A stretch of 64,000 nt of DNA from Halogeometricum sp. S3BR5-2. Lineage in GTDB: Archaea > Halobacteriota > Halobacteria > Halobacteriales > Haloferacaceae. A model generated the notes under the pieces. The model saw only the letters and a list, made by a program, of their open reading frames with translations. It searched no databases and was not told the origin of the DNA. The DNA is taken from assembly GCF_031624635.1 (NCBI RefSeq), contig NZ_JAMQOQ010000002.1, forward strand, positions 372,001 to 436,000. The letters are read 5' to 3'. How positions within the stretch are numbered: the stretch's first letter is position 1; each line of letters starts with the position of its first letter. The position numbers and the translations under genes are program-made. Shown piece by piece: positions 50,367 to 59,262 of this stretch.

Positions 50367-51191
50367 ATGAACGAACCGGGCGTACAAGCACTCGTCGACC
50401 AGGAGACGATGGCCGCCCGCGTCGAGGCGGGAGAGCTACCCGACTGGGCGGTCCGGCACTTCGAGACGTTCACCGACGCCCTCCTCGGCGAACGGGACGG
50501 CACGCCCTTCCCGTGCTACTTCGGCGCGAACTCCGTCCGCGACGGCGAACCGCTGTACGCCGCCGTCCCCTCGCTGACCGAGAAGGAGGCGCTCCTCTCC
50601 TTCCGCGACGCCCTGCTGGAATATCTGGACGTCTACCGCGAGATGCCGGGCCGGACGTCGTTCGTGACGTTCTTCCGCCCGCCCGAACGGGAGTTCTCGG
50701 AGGGCGACTACCACGAGGCGCTATGGCACCTGCTGCAGTTCCTCCACGTCCACGACCCCGACCCGTGGCCCGCGGACATCCCGACCGACCCCGACGACCC
50801 CGAGTGGGAGTTCTGCTTCGGCGGCGAGCCGATGTTCCCCACCTGCCGCGCGCCGTTCTACGAGGAGCGACGGAGCCGATACTGCCCGGTCGGCCTCGAA
50901 ATCACGTTCCAGCCCCGGTCGCTGTTCGACGGTATCACGGCCGACACCGAGGCCGGACGGCAGGCCCGCGAGACCATCCAGTCGCGCATGGCGGAGTACG
51001 ACGGCGTCTGCCCGCACGCCGACCTGGGCGACTGGGGCGTAGACGGCGACAGGGAGTGGCCGCAGTACCTCTTCCGGGAGGACCCCGAGGACTCCCCCGA
51101 CGAGTGCCCCATCGTCGTCACCCGCGAGCACCCGAAGGCCGCGCCGCCGCGGTCGGCGCCGACGCCGGAGACGAGGGCGGCCGATGACTGA
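50367..51191 (+). CDS. YqcI/YcgG (GntA-like) family protein
   Basis: A 274-residue member of the YqcI/YcgG family, seen in [51 protein letters not shown], the central [41 protein letters not shown], and the C-terminal DECPIVVT. The characterised member GntA is a haem-dependent N-hydroxylase in guanitoxin biosynthesis, so an oxidation role is possible but not shown. The stop lies 8 nt inside the isochorismatase gene, so the two are coupled. The end is Pro-rich. Confidence 0.85.
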   Translation: MNEPGVQALVDQETMAARVEAGELPDWAVRHFETFTDALLGERDGTPFPCYFGANSVRDGEPLYAAVPSLTEKEALLSFRDALLEYLDVYREMPGRTSFVTFFRPPEREFSEGDYHEALWHLLQFLHVHDPDPWPADIPTDPDDPEWEFCFGGEPMFPTCRAPFYEERRSRYCPVGLEITFQPRSLFDGITADTEAGRQARETIQSRMAEYDGVCPHADLGDWGVDGDREWPQYLFREDPEDSPDECPIVVTREHPKAAPPRSAPTPETRAADD

Positions 51192-51741
51192 GGAATCGCC
51201 CCCGGTCCTCCTCCTCGTCGACCTCCAGACGGGTCTCGACGACCCGGTACACGGCGAGCGCAGCACCCCGGACGCCGAGGCGAACGCCGCCCGACTGCTC
51301 TCGGCGTGGCGCGAGAACGGCTTCCCCCTCGTCCACGTCCGGCACAGTTCGACCGAACCGGACTCTCCGCTCCGCCCGGAGCGGCCGGGGTTCGCGTGGA
51401 AACCGGAGACCGAACCGCGGGAGGGCGAACCGGTGTTCACGAAGGAGGTCAACTCGGCGTTCGTCGGCACCGAGTTGGAGTCGTGGCTCCGCGACCGCGG
51501 TCACGACTCTCTCGTACTGATCGGCCTCACCACCGACCACTGCGTCTCCACCACCACGCGGATGGCGGAGAACCTCGGGTTCGACGCCACCGTCGTCTCC
51601 GACGCCACCGCGGCGCACGAACGCGAGGGACCGGACGGCGAACGCTTCTCGGCCGACGAGACGCACCGGTCCGCGCTGGCGCACCTCTATCGAGAGTTCG
51701 CGGACGTGCGGACGACCGACGAGGTGCTGTCGGCGCTGTAA
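51184..51741 (+). CDS. Isochorismatase family cysteine hydrolase
   Basis: A 185-residue cysteine hydrolase: [14 protein letters not shown] with the catalytic Asp, [30 protein letters not shown] with the Lys, and [18 protein letters not shown] with the nucleophilic Cys after a cis-peptide. Members hydrolyse amides (nicotinamide, N-carbamoylsarcosine) or vinyl ethers. Overlaps the YcgG-type gene, suggesting successive steps on one substrate. Confidence 0.9.
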   Translation: MTEESPPVLLLVDLQTGLDDPVHGERSTPDAEANAARLLSAWRENGFPLVHVRHSSTEPDSPLRPERPGFAWKPETEPREGEPVFTKEVNSAFVGTELESWLRDRGHDSLVLIGLTTDHCVSTTTRMAENLGFDATVVSDATAAHEREGPDGERFSADETHRSALAHLYREFADVRTTDEVLSAL

Positions 51742-51812
51742 CCGGCGCCGCAGACGTCGCGGCGCTTCCGCGAGGTCGGTGCGTTTAGGTTCCTCTCAAC
51801 CGACCGACCGGT

Positions 51813-52199
51813 ATGAAACGTCGTCGCCTGCTCCTCCTCCCCGCGCTCCTCTTCCTTCCGGGGTCCCTCCTGTTCGTCGCCGTCGCGCCGCCGCACACGC
51901 TCCTGTTCTCCCTCGTCGTCGGCTGTCTGTTCGTCGCGGGGTGCGGCTTCGCCGTCGCCGGCCTCGTCCCGTCGCTGTCGCTCGGCGGTCGGACGCTTCC
52001 GTGGTATCTCTTCGCGGGCGTCGCGGACGTCGCACTCGGCGTCTCGATGCTCCTGAACGCGGCGGAGACGGCCGCAGGGGGGACCGGCGAAGAGCTGTTT
52101 TTAGCGGTCGCCACCGGTCTCGCGGGGCTGCCGCTGCTGTTCATCGGCGCGGACTACCTCCGGGGCGGGAGACACCTCGACGTGAGCGTCTTCGAGTGA
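51813..52199 (+). CDS. Small membrane protein with four helices, unknown
   Basis: A 128-residue hydrophobic protein with a basic KRRR start and four predicted helices (about residues 5-25, 29-50, 63-84 and 95-115). Ends in HLDVSVFE. No family recognised; no charged catalytic motif. Co-oriented with the isochorismatase gene but 71 nt away. Confidence 0.75.
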   Translation: MKRRRLLLLPALLFLPGSLLFVAVAPPHTLLFSLVVGCLFVAGCGFAVAGLVPSLSLGGRTLPWYLFAGVADVALGVSMLLNAAETAAGGTGEELFLAVATGLAGLPLLFIGADYLRGGRHLDVSVFE

Positions 52200-52232
52200 C
52201 GGGTGGAAAATCCGAGACCCGCCCGCGCTCGC

Positions 52233-53237
52233 TCAGGAGAGGATGAGCGACCCGACCGTCAGCGTCTGCTTGGCCAGCGTCGCCAGTCGGAGCACGTAGG
52301 CGATGAACACGAGGAAGGGAAGCACCGATATCGTGAACCCGGCGCTAACGACCCAGAGAACGGTCTCGAGCCCCAGTATCGTCCCGGTGAACGTGTTCGG
52401 GTCGACGAAGACGACGATGGCGCCGGCGACGACCAGGGCGGGGACCGAGGCGTACAGAATCGCCCGCGAGAGCTTCACCAGCGCCCACTGGAGGTACAGC
52501 ACCTTCACGTACTCCCGGATGGGACCGTACATCGTGACCGCCTCCAGCACGTCTCTGAGCGCGCTCCGCTCGTCGTCGCTCATCTCCGACTCGTACTGCT
52601 CGCCGAGACGCCGCGCGTGGTACATCTTGCGGGCGTAGTTGAAATCGAGGGCGGGCGAGACGACGTTGAACGTCCCGAAGTCGGAGTCTTCGAGTTCGGA
52701 CATCGCCGTGTCGGCGTTCTCTTCGAGGTCCGCGACGTACGTCTCGACCTTCCCGCGGAACTCGTCGCTGTCGTTTCCGGCGACGGCGTCGCGGAGCGAG
52801 CGCGCCCGCCCCACGCACACCTCGACGACCTCCGCAAGGAGCACCGCCGGGTCCGACGGCGTGGTCTTCCCGAGCAGGCTGTCCGTGTTCTGATAGAAGT
52901 CCATCGTCACGTCCATCCGGTTGCGCTGCGTGCCGAGCGACCCGATCTCCTGGGAGAGCACGAGTTGGTTTATCGAGACGACGAGCGTCGTGCTGGTGAT
53001 GATGGCGCCGACGAGCCCCGAGAACAGCGTCTCGACCATGTCGCTTCGCTCCATCGTCACCCGCAGCGACACCGGTTTGAGAATCCCCGACCCCACGAAC
53101 GCGACGAAGACGACGAGGGCCAACGCGCCGACGATGACCCGGCGGTTCACGCCGAGGAGCACCCAGAACAGGTACTTGTTCACGTCGGTGCGTTCGCGGA
53201 GTCTGTTCGACGTCGAGAGGTCGCCGTCGTCACTCAT
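52233..53237 (-). CDS. Membrane protein with two helix pairs, unknown (334 aa)
   Basis: Two N-terminal helices (about 35-55 and 72-92, the latter FSGLVGAIITSTTLVVSINQLVL), a long soluble middle region (residues 95-255) rich in Asp and Glu with a helical look, then two C-terminal helices (about 250-275 and 285-310). Topology resembles bestrophin- or DUF-type channel-like proteins, but no signature is seen. The start overlaps the stop of a DUF4177 gene by 8 nt. Function unknown. Confidence 0.75.
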   Translation of the reverse strand: MSDDGDLSTSNRLRERTDVNKYLFWVLLGVNRRVIVGALALVVFVAFVGSGILKPVSLRVTMERSDMVETLFSGLVGAIITSTTLVVSINQLVLSQEIGSLGTQRNRMDVTMDFYQNTDSLLGKTTPSDPAVLLAEVVEVCVGRARSLRDAVAGNDSDEFRGKVETYVADLEENADTAMSELEDSDFGTFNVVSPALDFNYARKMYHARRLGEQYESEMSDDERSALRDVLEAVTMYGPIREYVKVLYLQWALVKLSRAILYASVPALVVAGAIVVFVDPNTFTGTILGLETVLWVVSAGFTISVLPFLVFIAYVLRLATLAKQTLTVGSLILS

Positions 53238-53427
53238 CGCGGACCGGGCGCTTGAACACGATGAACTTCGTCCCGCCCTTGTCGTACTCGATGGTACCGG
53301 TGAACTCCCAGCCCTCCGACCCGAGTTCGTTGAGTCGCTCGGTCGGGTTGACGGACTCCCGCTTGGTCAGCCCCTTCGGCGGTTCGATGGCTCTGTACTC
53401 CCACTCCGGTGGGTCGCGGTTCGCCAT
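53230..53427 (-). CDS. DUF4177-like protein (65 aa)
   Basis: A 65-residue protein: PPEWEYRAIEPPKG, then NPTERLNELGSEGWEFTGTIEYDKGGTKFIVFKRPV, which matches DUF4177, a small beta-alpha-beta fold with a conserved L-N-x-L-G-x-E-G-W-E. The ATG at 53427 is favoured by a GTTAACT-like box about 28 nt upstream and by the family's start; an ATG at 53439 is in frame. Overlaps the downstream membrane-protein gene. Confidence 0.82.
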   Translation of the reverse strand: MANRDPPEWEYRAIEPPKGLTKRESVNPTERLNELGSEGWEFTGTIEYDKGGTKFIVFKRPVRDE

Positions 53428-53512
53428 ACTCGGATTCACCCACCGCGGTCAGTTAACCCCGTGGGCAGCGCTCGGCGAGAACGCTTTTTCCCGTCGCCGA
53501 CGAGGGGACCGT

Positions 53513-53902
53513 GTGCCCCGCATCCGCCGCTCGCTCGTCGCGTTGCTCGTGGTGTCGGCGCTCGCGTTCGGCGGGTGTCTCACCGTCGGTCCGACCGTCG
53601 AAGCGGACACCGAGGGGTCGGCCGTCTTCGAATCCGTCTCGGCCACCGAGTCGTGGTCCGGGACGGGCGTCCGGACGGCTATCACCCTGAAGTCGACCCC
53701 GGCCGTCGAAGACGTGACGACCATCTCCGTCGTCGACGAGTCCGGTCGAACGTTCCTCACGACGACCGTCCACCCCGGGCAGACGAGAGCCGTCGTCTCC
53801 CTCCCGGCGCAGTCGAACGCGACGGTCGTCGCCAGCGACTCGGTCAACTCCTCGACCGTCGACAAACTGAACGTGACGGTGGGCGGGAACGCGATTCCCT
53901 GA
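53513..53902 (+). CDS. Predicted lipoprotein, unknown
   Basis: A 129-residue secreted protein starting GTG. The signal sequence RIRRSLVALLVVSALAFGGC ends in a lipobox (A-F-G-G-C), with a twin-arginine pair suggesting Tat export and lipid attachment to the Cys. The mature part is a beta-rich domain (SATESWSGTGVRTAITLKSTP, VHPGQTRAVVSLPAQSNATVV) of about 105 residues. A longer in-frame start at 53252 would overlap the DUF4177 region and lacks protein character. No family known. Confidence 0.72.
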   Translation: MPRIRRSLVALLVVSALAFGGCLTVGPTVEADTEGSAVFESVSATESWSGTGVRTAITLKSTPAVEDVTTISVVDESGRTFLTTTVHPGQTRAVVSLPAQSNATVVASDSVNSSTVDKLNVTVGGNAIP

Positions 53903-53957
53903 CGACCCGACGTTCCGACGCCTCGCCGCTCGTCCCCCCGAGACGCCATCTGGTGTC

Positions 53958-53964
53958 TTTTATA
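53958..53964 (+). promoter_or_regulatory. TATA box of the DUF6293-like gene
   Basis: TTTTATA occurs at this position and lies about 27 nt before the ATG at 53988, consistent with leaderless transcription. Confidence 0.5.
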
Positions 53965-53987
53965 GCCGCGAGAGCGACCTATCACCC

Positions 53988-54920
53988 ATGCAGACGCACA
54001 TCGTCCCGGTCGGGTTCGACTACGACCGACTCATCGCGCCTCTGATACGCGACCAGTTGGACGTCGACCGCGTCATCCTGTTGGAGGGGGCAGTGGGAAG
54101 CGAGGCGAACGTGGAGTACTCGCAGAACCTCTCGCAGAAGTTGGAGAAGGACTTCCGGAACCTCCTCGGCGCCCACACCGAACGCGTCGTCATCGCGGAC
54201 GTGTACGACTACGACACGGCGTTCGAGCAGGCGTACGACCTCATCAACACCCAACTCGATAGAGGAGAGGACGCGGAGGTGTGGGTGAACGTCTCGGCGA
54301 TGCCCCGGCCCGTCTCCTTCGCGTTCGCCACCGCGGCCCACTCGGTGATGGTCGAGCGACAGGAGGACAGAGAGCGCATCCACACCTACTACACGGCCCC
54401 CGAGAAGTACCTGGAGACCGAGTTGGCCGAGGAGGTGCGCGAGGCGCGCGACCTGCTCGGCGACCTGCTGGACGGCGAGGAGTTGGACGACGAACGCGTC
54501 CGCGAGCGGTTCGAGACGGCCTCCGATCTACTCGAGGAGTTCGACGAACGCGGGACGACCATCGGCGCCAAGCGCATCGGCGACGAGCACATCGTCGAGT
54601 TGCCCGTCGCCTCCTTCTCGAACGTCAAGCCGTTCGAGGAGATAATCCTGTTCGAGTTGGGCGAGTACGGCGAGTTCGAGTCCGTCTCCGAGTTGGCCGA
54701 GACGCTCGCACGCGACATGAACGAGGAGTACACCGACTCGTTCCGCTCGAAGGTCATCTACAACGTCGACAGGTTGGGTCCCGGCGGGAAGGGCTACATC
54801 GAACAGGAGGAGCACGGCAAGTCGTATCGCACGCGCCTCTCGCGCATCGGCGAGTTGTGGGTCCGGTCGCACGCCGGCGCCGACGCCGACGAACTCTCCC
54901 GCACGGGCGGGGAGTTCTAG
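53988..54920 (+). CDS. DUF6293 (HFX_2341) family CARF-like transcriptional regulator
   Basis: A 310-residue protein with two domains. The N-terminal one (residues 1-150) is Rossmann-like and CARF-related: IVPVGFDYDRLIAPLI, the DRVILLEG strand, and VWVNVSAMPRPVSFAFATAAH, where CARF proteins bind cyclic oligoadenylate or nucleotide. After a helical linker, the C-terminal winged helix (from about 225) reads EEIILFELGEYGEFESVSELAETLARDMNEEYTDSFRSKVIYNVDRLGPGGKGYIEQEEHGKSYRTRLSRIGELW. It probably senses a nucleotide and binds DNA. No CRISPR array or cas gene is in the window. Confidence 0.82.
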   Translation: MQTHIVPVGFDYDRLIAPLIRDQLDVDRVILLEGAVGSEANVEYSQNLSQKLEKDFRNLLGAHTERVVIADVYDYDTAFEQAYDLINTQLDRGEDAEVWVNVSAMPRPVSFAFATAAHSVMVERQEDRERIHTYYTAPEKYLETELAEEVREARDLLGDLLDGEELDDERVRERFETASDLLEEFDERGTTIGAKRIGDEHIVELPVASFSNVKPFEEIILFELGEYGEFESVSELAETLARDMNEEYTDSFRSKVIYNVDRLGPGGKGYIEQEEHGKSYRTRLSRIGELWVRSHAGADADELSRTGGEF

Positions 54921-54927
54921 TTTTTAC

Positions 54928-55983
54928 TCAGTCCCAGTCGAGACCCGCCGAGTTCGTCGGGGCGTCGAGCGGACTCGTCGGGAGGCCCTCGGCCAACGCG
55001 GGGTCGTTGTACGCGCCCGGCGCAACGTCGTTCGGGCCGTCCGGGTAGAACAGCGACGCGAGCAGTTGGACGTGGTCGCGGCCGACGTCCAACTCGAACT
55101 GGCCGCCGCCGTACAGCGAGATACCGTTCGACTCTGCGTACTCGATGGTCTCGAACAGCGACTCCACCGTGCCGAACCGCGAGGGTTTGACGTTCAGCCA
55201 CGAGGGCTCGAACGGGAGTTCCCGCACCGAGTCTACCCCCGTTATCGGCGCGTCCCACGAGACGCGGTCCTCCTCGCCGTCGAAGAGGGGTCGCGTCTCC
55301 CCGGTGAGCGCCGGGTCCTCGACCACCGCGTCCGGAAAGCCCCGCAGCACTCGCTCGTACAGGTCGGGGTCGGGCGCCTGGTCCACGTCGGTGCCCTCGT
55401 AGTGGCCCTTCAGGTCGACGATGCGGACGGCGCCCGTTCCGGCGAGCGAGTCGACGAGTTCGTCGGTCCAGTCGGTCGTCGGGTCGAGTTTGAACTCCGC
55501 CTCGGGGTCGGCGCCGAGCAGTTCCTCCACCCGGTCGGTCGTCGGCGGGTCGCCCAATCGGGTCGAGACGACGAACCGGAGGGGACTCGGCGTCCGGCCC
55601 ACGGCCTCCCCGAGCGAGCGGTCGTTCTGCTTCAGCGCGAGGTCCAGCGCCGCGGATTCGAGCGCCCACCGTCGGTAGTGGCGGGCCGTCTCGCGGGTCG
55701 GCGGTGTCCGCGGGAAGAGGTCGACGTCGTCGAGATACTCCGAGAAGGCGGCGAACGAGTCGTACCGCCCCCTGAGGTCGAACGCGGGGGCGCTCTCCAA
55801 CGCTTTGTGGTCCTCGGTGTCGTACGTGACGTCCTCGCCGCGGCCGGAGACGCCGTCGCCCCGCAGGTGAAACGTCGTCGTCGCGCGGCGGAACCCGCTC
55901 GACGTGTCGCGTCCGCGCCGCGTCCGCGCCGTGTCGACGATGCGCAGCGGAAGCCCGGAGACGGCGTCGTAGAGGCCGCTCAT
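54928..55983 (-). CDS. Enolase-superfamily (mandelate racemase/MenC-like) protein
   Basis: A 351-residue TIM-barrel/capping-domain protein. Metal and catalytic positions may be represented by FKLDPTTDW (first Lys), VDLKGHYEG (Asp), VVEDPALTG (Glu), SWDAPITG (Asp) and WLNVKPSRFGTVESLFETIEYAESN (Lys). The superfamily abstracts a proton next to a carboxylate. The N-terminus begins SGLYDAVSGLPLRIVDTARTRRG. MenC or dehydratase activity is not shown; it is a distinct haloarchaeal branch. Separated by 8 nt, tail to tail, from the DUF6293 gene. Confidence 0.8.
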   Translation of the reverse strand: MSGLYDAVSGLPLRIVDTARTRRGRDTSSGFRRATTTFHLRGDGVSGRGEDVTYDTEDHKALESAPAFDLRGRYDSFAAFSEYLDDVDLFPRTPPTRETARHYRRWALESAALDLALKQNDRSLGEAVGRTPSPLRFVVSTRLGDPPTTDRVEELLGADPEAEFKLDPTTDWTDELVDSLAGTGAVRIVDLKGHYEGTDVDQAPDPDLYERVLRGFPDAVVEDPALTGETRPLFDGEEDRVSWDAPITGVDSVRELPFEPSWLNVKPSRFGTVESLFETIEYAESNGISLYGGGQFELDVGRDHVQLLASLFYPDGPNDVAPGAYNDPALAEGLPTSPLDAPTNSAGLDWD

Positions 55984-56161
55984 CGGCGCTCGCCCGATTC
56001 CTTCGCCGGACTGCCTTCTGCGTCCCGCGCTGCTCGCCGTCGCCCGGCAGAGAACTCCGTAGAGACGCCGTCGGCCGCCCTCCCGTCGTTGAAAAGAGAC
56101 AATCTATCCTCGAAGAGGACGGTTTGGATATTCACTGTTCGCCTTGTATATTACGCGGCCG

Positions 56162-56180
56162 GGCGGTCCGACGGACCGCC
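56162..56180 (-). terminator. Stable hairpin after the winged-helix gene
   Basis: GGCGGTCC-GAC-GGACCGCC has 8-bp perfect G+C-rich arms and a 3-nt loop, 12 nt downstream of the HTH gene stop on the minus strand. No T-run follows, so a terminator is only suggested. Confidence 0.35.
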
Positions 56181-56192
56181 TCCGCGCGTCCG

Positions 56193-56522
56193 CTACTGCC
56201 CCGAGCGGTCGTCCCGGTCGTCGCGAACGAACCGCAATAGGGGAACGAGCGCGTCGAACCGCCCGCCCCGGCGGACGAGGCCCTCCTCTCTGTCCCACTC
56301 GATGAACCCCGCCGCGCGGAGTTTCGGCAGGTGAACGTGGTACAACTCCGCCCGGAGGCCCGGCGGGGCGTCGTCGCCGAGGAGGTCCGCGTCGATTCGG
56401 AGCGGCTCCCGGTCGAGGAGTTCGAGGAGGATTCGTCTCCGCGAGGCGTTCGACAACGCCTCGAATCGTTCGTCGACTCGGTCGGAGTCGCGCTCGGGCC
56501 TCCGGTCGTCTGCTCCCGACAT
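56193..56522 (-). CDS. Winged-helix DNA-binding protein (ArsR-like / DUF7344-like)
   Basis: A 109-residue regulator with a winged helix: RFEALSNASRRRILLELLDRE, then a helix and PGLRAELYHVHLPKLRAAGFIEWDREEGLVRRG (recognition helix and wing). Small acidic N-terminus. No metal or ligand site seen. It is divergent from a Bat-type regulator gene (148-nt gap). Confidence 0.85.
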   Translation of the reverse strand: MSGADDRRPERDSDRVDERFEALSNASRRRILLELLDREPLRIDADLLGDDAPPGLRAELYHVHLPKLRAAGFIEWDREEGLVRRGGRFDALVPLLRFVRDDRDDRSGQ

Positions 56523-56669
56523 TTGTGCTCTCTCCCGCTCGGAGCCGATACGGCGGCGCCCTCCGCCGCGACACCGTCAGGAATACAGGAAAATAACTAA
56601 CTCTTACTATTCTCAATCCGGTGCTTGTTCAGTCATGCTACTAAAGTGCATACCCGACGTCTCCTAACC

Positions 56670-57329
56670 ATGGTAGTCATCGTTCACTTCCTCGTCGACG
56701 CCGACGATTTCGCCCTCGGGCGGGCGACGCAGGGCGGTGCCGAGACGCACGTCGAACTCGAACGCGTCGTCCCGACGGCCGGGTGCGCGATGCCGTTCTT
56801 CTGGGCCTTCGGGACGGAGTTCGAGGCGTTCGAGCGCTCGGTGCGCGAGAGCGACGCGGTCGAGGAGTTGCGACTGCTCGCGCGCGTCGACGGGCGGGCG
56901 CTCTACCGCGTTCGCTGGACGGAGACGGCGCCGAGTCTGACGGCGGCCATCGCCGCCCACGACGCCACCGTCCTCGAAGCGTCGGGGGGTCGGACGTGGT
57001 CGTTCCGCGTCCGTTTTCCCGACCACCGCGACCTCACGGCGTTCCACGAGGACTGCCGGGAACGCGGCGTCGACCTGCACGTCGAACGAATCACCACGCT
57101 CGACGCGGAGCACGCCTCGGAGTACGGCTTCGACCTCACGTCCAAGCAGTCCGAGGCGCTCCGTCTGGCCGTCGAGGCCGGATACTTCGAGGTTCCCCGA
57201 CGGGTGACGCTGTCGGAGGTGGCCGAAGAACTCGAAATCAGCCAGCAGGCGGCCTCCGAACGGGTTCGCCGCGGGGCCGACGCCGTCCTCCGGCGGACGC
57301 TGCTGTCGCGGTCCGAGGGCGACCGCTGA
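56670..57329 (+). CDS. HTH-10 (Bat-type) transcriptional regulator
   Basis: A 219-residue haloarchaeal regulator: N-terminal ACT-like or ligand-sensing domain (residues 1-155), then the HTH-10 domain with LTSKQSEALRLAVEAGYFEVPRRVTLSEVAEELEISQQAASERVRRGADAVLRRTL. The ATG at 56670 has a TACTAAA-like box about 29 nt upstream. Target genes unknown; it is divergent from a winged-helix regulator, a common layout for mutual control. Confidence 0.9.
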   Translation: MVVIVHFLVDADDFALGRATQGGAETHVELERVVPTAGCAMPFFWAFGTEFEAFERSVRESDAVEELRLLARVDGRALYRVRWTETAPSLTAAIAAHDATVLEASGGRTWSFRVRFPDHRDLTAFHEDCRERGVDLHVERITTLDAEHASEYGFDLTSKQSEALRLAVEAGYFEVPRRVTLSEVAEELEISQQAASERVRRGADAVLRRTLLSRSEGDR

Positions 57330-57375
57330 GCGGCGACCCGGCCGCCTCGTCCCCTCGACGTCGCCGCGCGCCGCC

Positions 57376-58128
57376 TCAGACCCGGCCCGAGCGGAGTTCC
57401 AGTTTCTTCACGCGCGTCGAGAGCGCGAGGAACGTCGCGGCCAGCGTCAGCGTGACCGCCCCCGCGGCGGCGACTTGGAGGACGGTCGTCCCCGCGAACG
57501 GGACGCTGTCGGCCAGCGGCAGCGACGTGTGGTGCGGGTCGCCGACGACGGGGACGAAGTAGTCGACCACGTCGTTGAGTCCGTACCAGACGACGGCGAC
57601 GGCGACGGCGCGGACGGGGAAATCGGTGATGCGGTGCAGGACGAACGCCTGGACCGCCATGGCGAGGTGGCTGAAGACGAGAAAGAGGTACATCGGGAGC
57701 ACCGTCCCGGCGAGGAACGCCTCCGAGAACGTCACGAGGACGAACGGCGTCCACAGCCCGAGTTTCAGACAGCCGAAGAAGGCCAGCGCGCAGACGTAGT
57801 CGTTCTGCCTGTCGAGTTTCCAGAGCGCGAACGCGAGGGCGGCGAACAGCGTTCCCACGGGGCTGTCCGGGACGAACGGCCACATCACGACCGGTTCGTT
57901 CGCGAACTGCCACGTTATCAGCGGGTCCGACAGCGGGAGGGGATGGAAGCCGTAGTACCAGAAGCCGAACGCGGTGCCGAGGAGGTTCGTGGCGACGACG
58001 ACCCAGGCGAGGGAGAGTCCCGCGTTCTCCACCCGTTCGGGCAGGGGTGCGAGCCACCGCGGGAGTCGGTCTGCGGGCGGGAGTCCGTCGCCGTCGAACA
58101 GGCGGCGGAGCCCGGTGGACGCGGCCAT
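57376..58128 (-). CDS. DUF1405 family membrane protein
   Basis: A 250-residue protein with about six helices and DUF1405 features: LAWVVVATNLLGTAFGFWYYGF, PVVMWPFVPDSPVGTLFAALAF, KLGLWTPFVLVTF, and VVWYGLNDVVDYF with LSTRVKKLELRSGR at the end. Function unknown. The ATG at 58128 is chosen from a longer frame. Divergent from pdxS. Confidence 0.85.
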   Translation of the reverse strand: MAASTGLRRLFDGDGLPPADRLPRWLAPLPERVENAGLSLAWVVVATNLLGTAFGFWYYGFHPLPLSDPLITWQFANEPVVMWPFVPDSPVGTLFAALAFALWKLDRQNDYVCALAFFGCLKLGLWTPFVLVTFSEAFLAGTVLPMYLFLVFSHLAMAVQAFVLHRITDFPVRAVAVAVVWYGLNDVVDYFVPVVGDPHHTSLPLADSVPFAGTTVLQVAAAGAVTLTLAATFLALSTRVKKLELRSGRV

Positions 58129-58272
58129 ACGTCGGGCAGGGACGAGCGCTACAAAGTGATGGCGGTTCGGGGGAAGTCCGTTCGGAAATCGCGGGCCGGA
58201 GCCGTCCGGCCGCCGGGATACGTACCTCGCTCGCGACCCTCGCCACGCCCGCCGTCGAGCACACTGGTTGGT

Positions 58273-58280
58273 CTTAAGTA
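58273..58280 (+). promoter_or_regulatory. TATA-like box of pdxS
   Basis: CTTAAGTA lies about 26-30 nt before the pdxS ATG at 58303, fitting a leaderless transcript. Confidence 0.45.
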
Positions 58281-58302
58281 GGTCGACCCGTAACCTCCGA
58301 AC

Positions 58303-59211
58303 ATGCCCGAAGAGACCGATTTGGAAGAGCTCCGTCGCGGGACGGACCTCGTCAAGCGCGGCTTCGCGCAGATGCAGAAGGGCGGCGTCATCATGGACGT
58401 CGTCGACGCCGAACAGGCCCGGATCGCCGAGGAAGCGGGCGCGGTGGCGGTCATGGCGCTGGAAGCCGTCCCGGCCGACATCCGCAAGCGCGGCGGCGTG
58501 GCCCGGATGGCCGACCCCGCCGACGTGAAGGAGATAATCGACGCCGTCTCCATCCCCGTGATGGGAAAATCGCGCATCGGCCACACGAAGGAGGCGCAGA
58601 TTCTGGAGTCCATCGGGGTGGACATGGTCGACGAGAGCGAGGTTCTCACCCCGGCCGACGAGCGCTACCACATCGACAAGCGCGACTTCACCGCGCCGTT
58701 CGTCTGCGGCGCGCGCAACCTCGGCGAGGCGCTCCGCCGCATCGACGAGGGCGCGGCGATGATTCGGACGAAGGGTGAGGCCGGCACGGGCGACGTGAAC
58801 CAGGCCGTCCACCACCAGCGCAACATCAAGGGCGCCATCCGCGAACTCGAAGGCAAGACGCACGAAGAGCGCGAGTCGTGGGCCCGCGAGCACGAGGCGC
58901 CCGCCGAACTCGTCCACGAGACGGCCGAGATGGGTCGTCTCCCCGTCGTCAACTTCGCCGCCGGCGGCATCGCCACGCCCGCCGACGCCGCCCTGATGAT
59001 GCACCACGAGTGCGACGGCATCTTCGTGGGGTCCGGTATCTTCGGCGCCCAGGACCCGGAGGCGATGGGACAGGCGGTCGTCGAGGCGGTCAACAACTGG
59101 GACGACCCCGAGCGACTCGCGGAGATCTCCTCGAACATCGGGTCGGGCATGAAGGGCGAGGCGAACGCCACGCTCCCCGACGAGGAGAAACTGCAGGGTC
59201 GCGGCGTCTGA
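58303..59211 (+). CDS. pdxS: Pyridoxal 5'-phosphate synthase lyase subunit PdxS
   Basis: A 302-residue TIM-barrel enzyme making PLP from ribose 5-phosphate, glyceraldehyde 3-phosphate and ammonia. Seen are [56 protein letters not shown] with the first catalytic Lys, [30 protein letters not shown] with the second Lys, and [17 protein letters not shown]. Forms a dodecamer. The glutaminase PdxT is not beside it. Length is typical. Confidence 0.96.
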   Translation: MPEETDLEELRRGTDLVKRGFAQMQKGGVIMDVVDAEQARIAEEAGAVAVMALEAVPADIRKRGGVARMADPADVKEIIDAVSIPVMGKSRIGHTKEAQILESIGVDMVDESEVLTPADERYHIDKRDFTAPFVCGARNLGEALRRIDEGAAMIRTKGEAGTGDVNQAVHHQRNIKGAIRELEGKTHEERESWAREHEAPAELVHETAEMGRLPVVNFAAGGIATPADAALMMHHECDGIFVGSGIFGAQDPEAMGQAVVEAVNNWDDPERLAEISSNIGSGMKGEANATLPDEEKLQGRGV

Positions 59212-59262
59212 GCGCGTCGGAAAACTCTCCCTTTCGGTGCGTCACCGACCGTCCAGCGGCGC

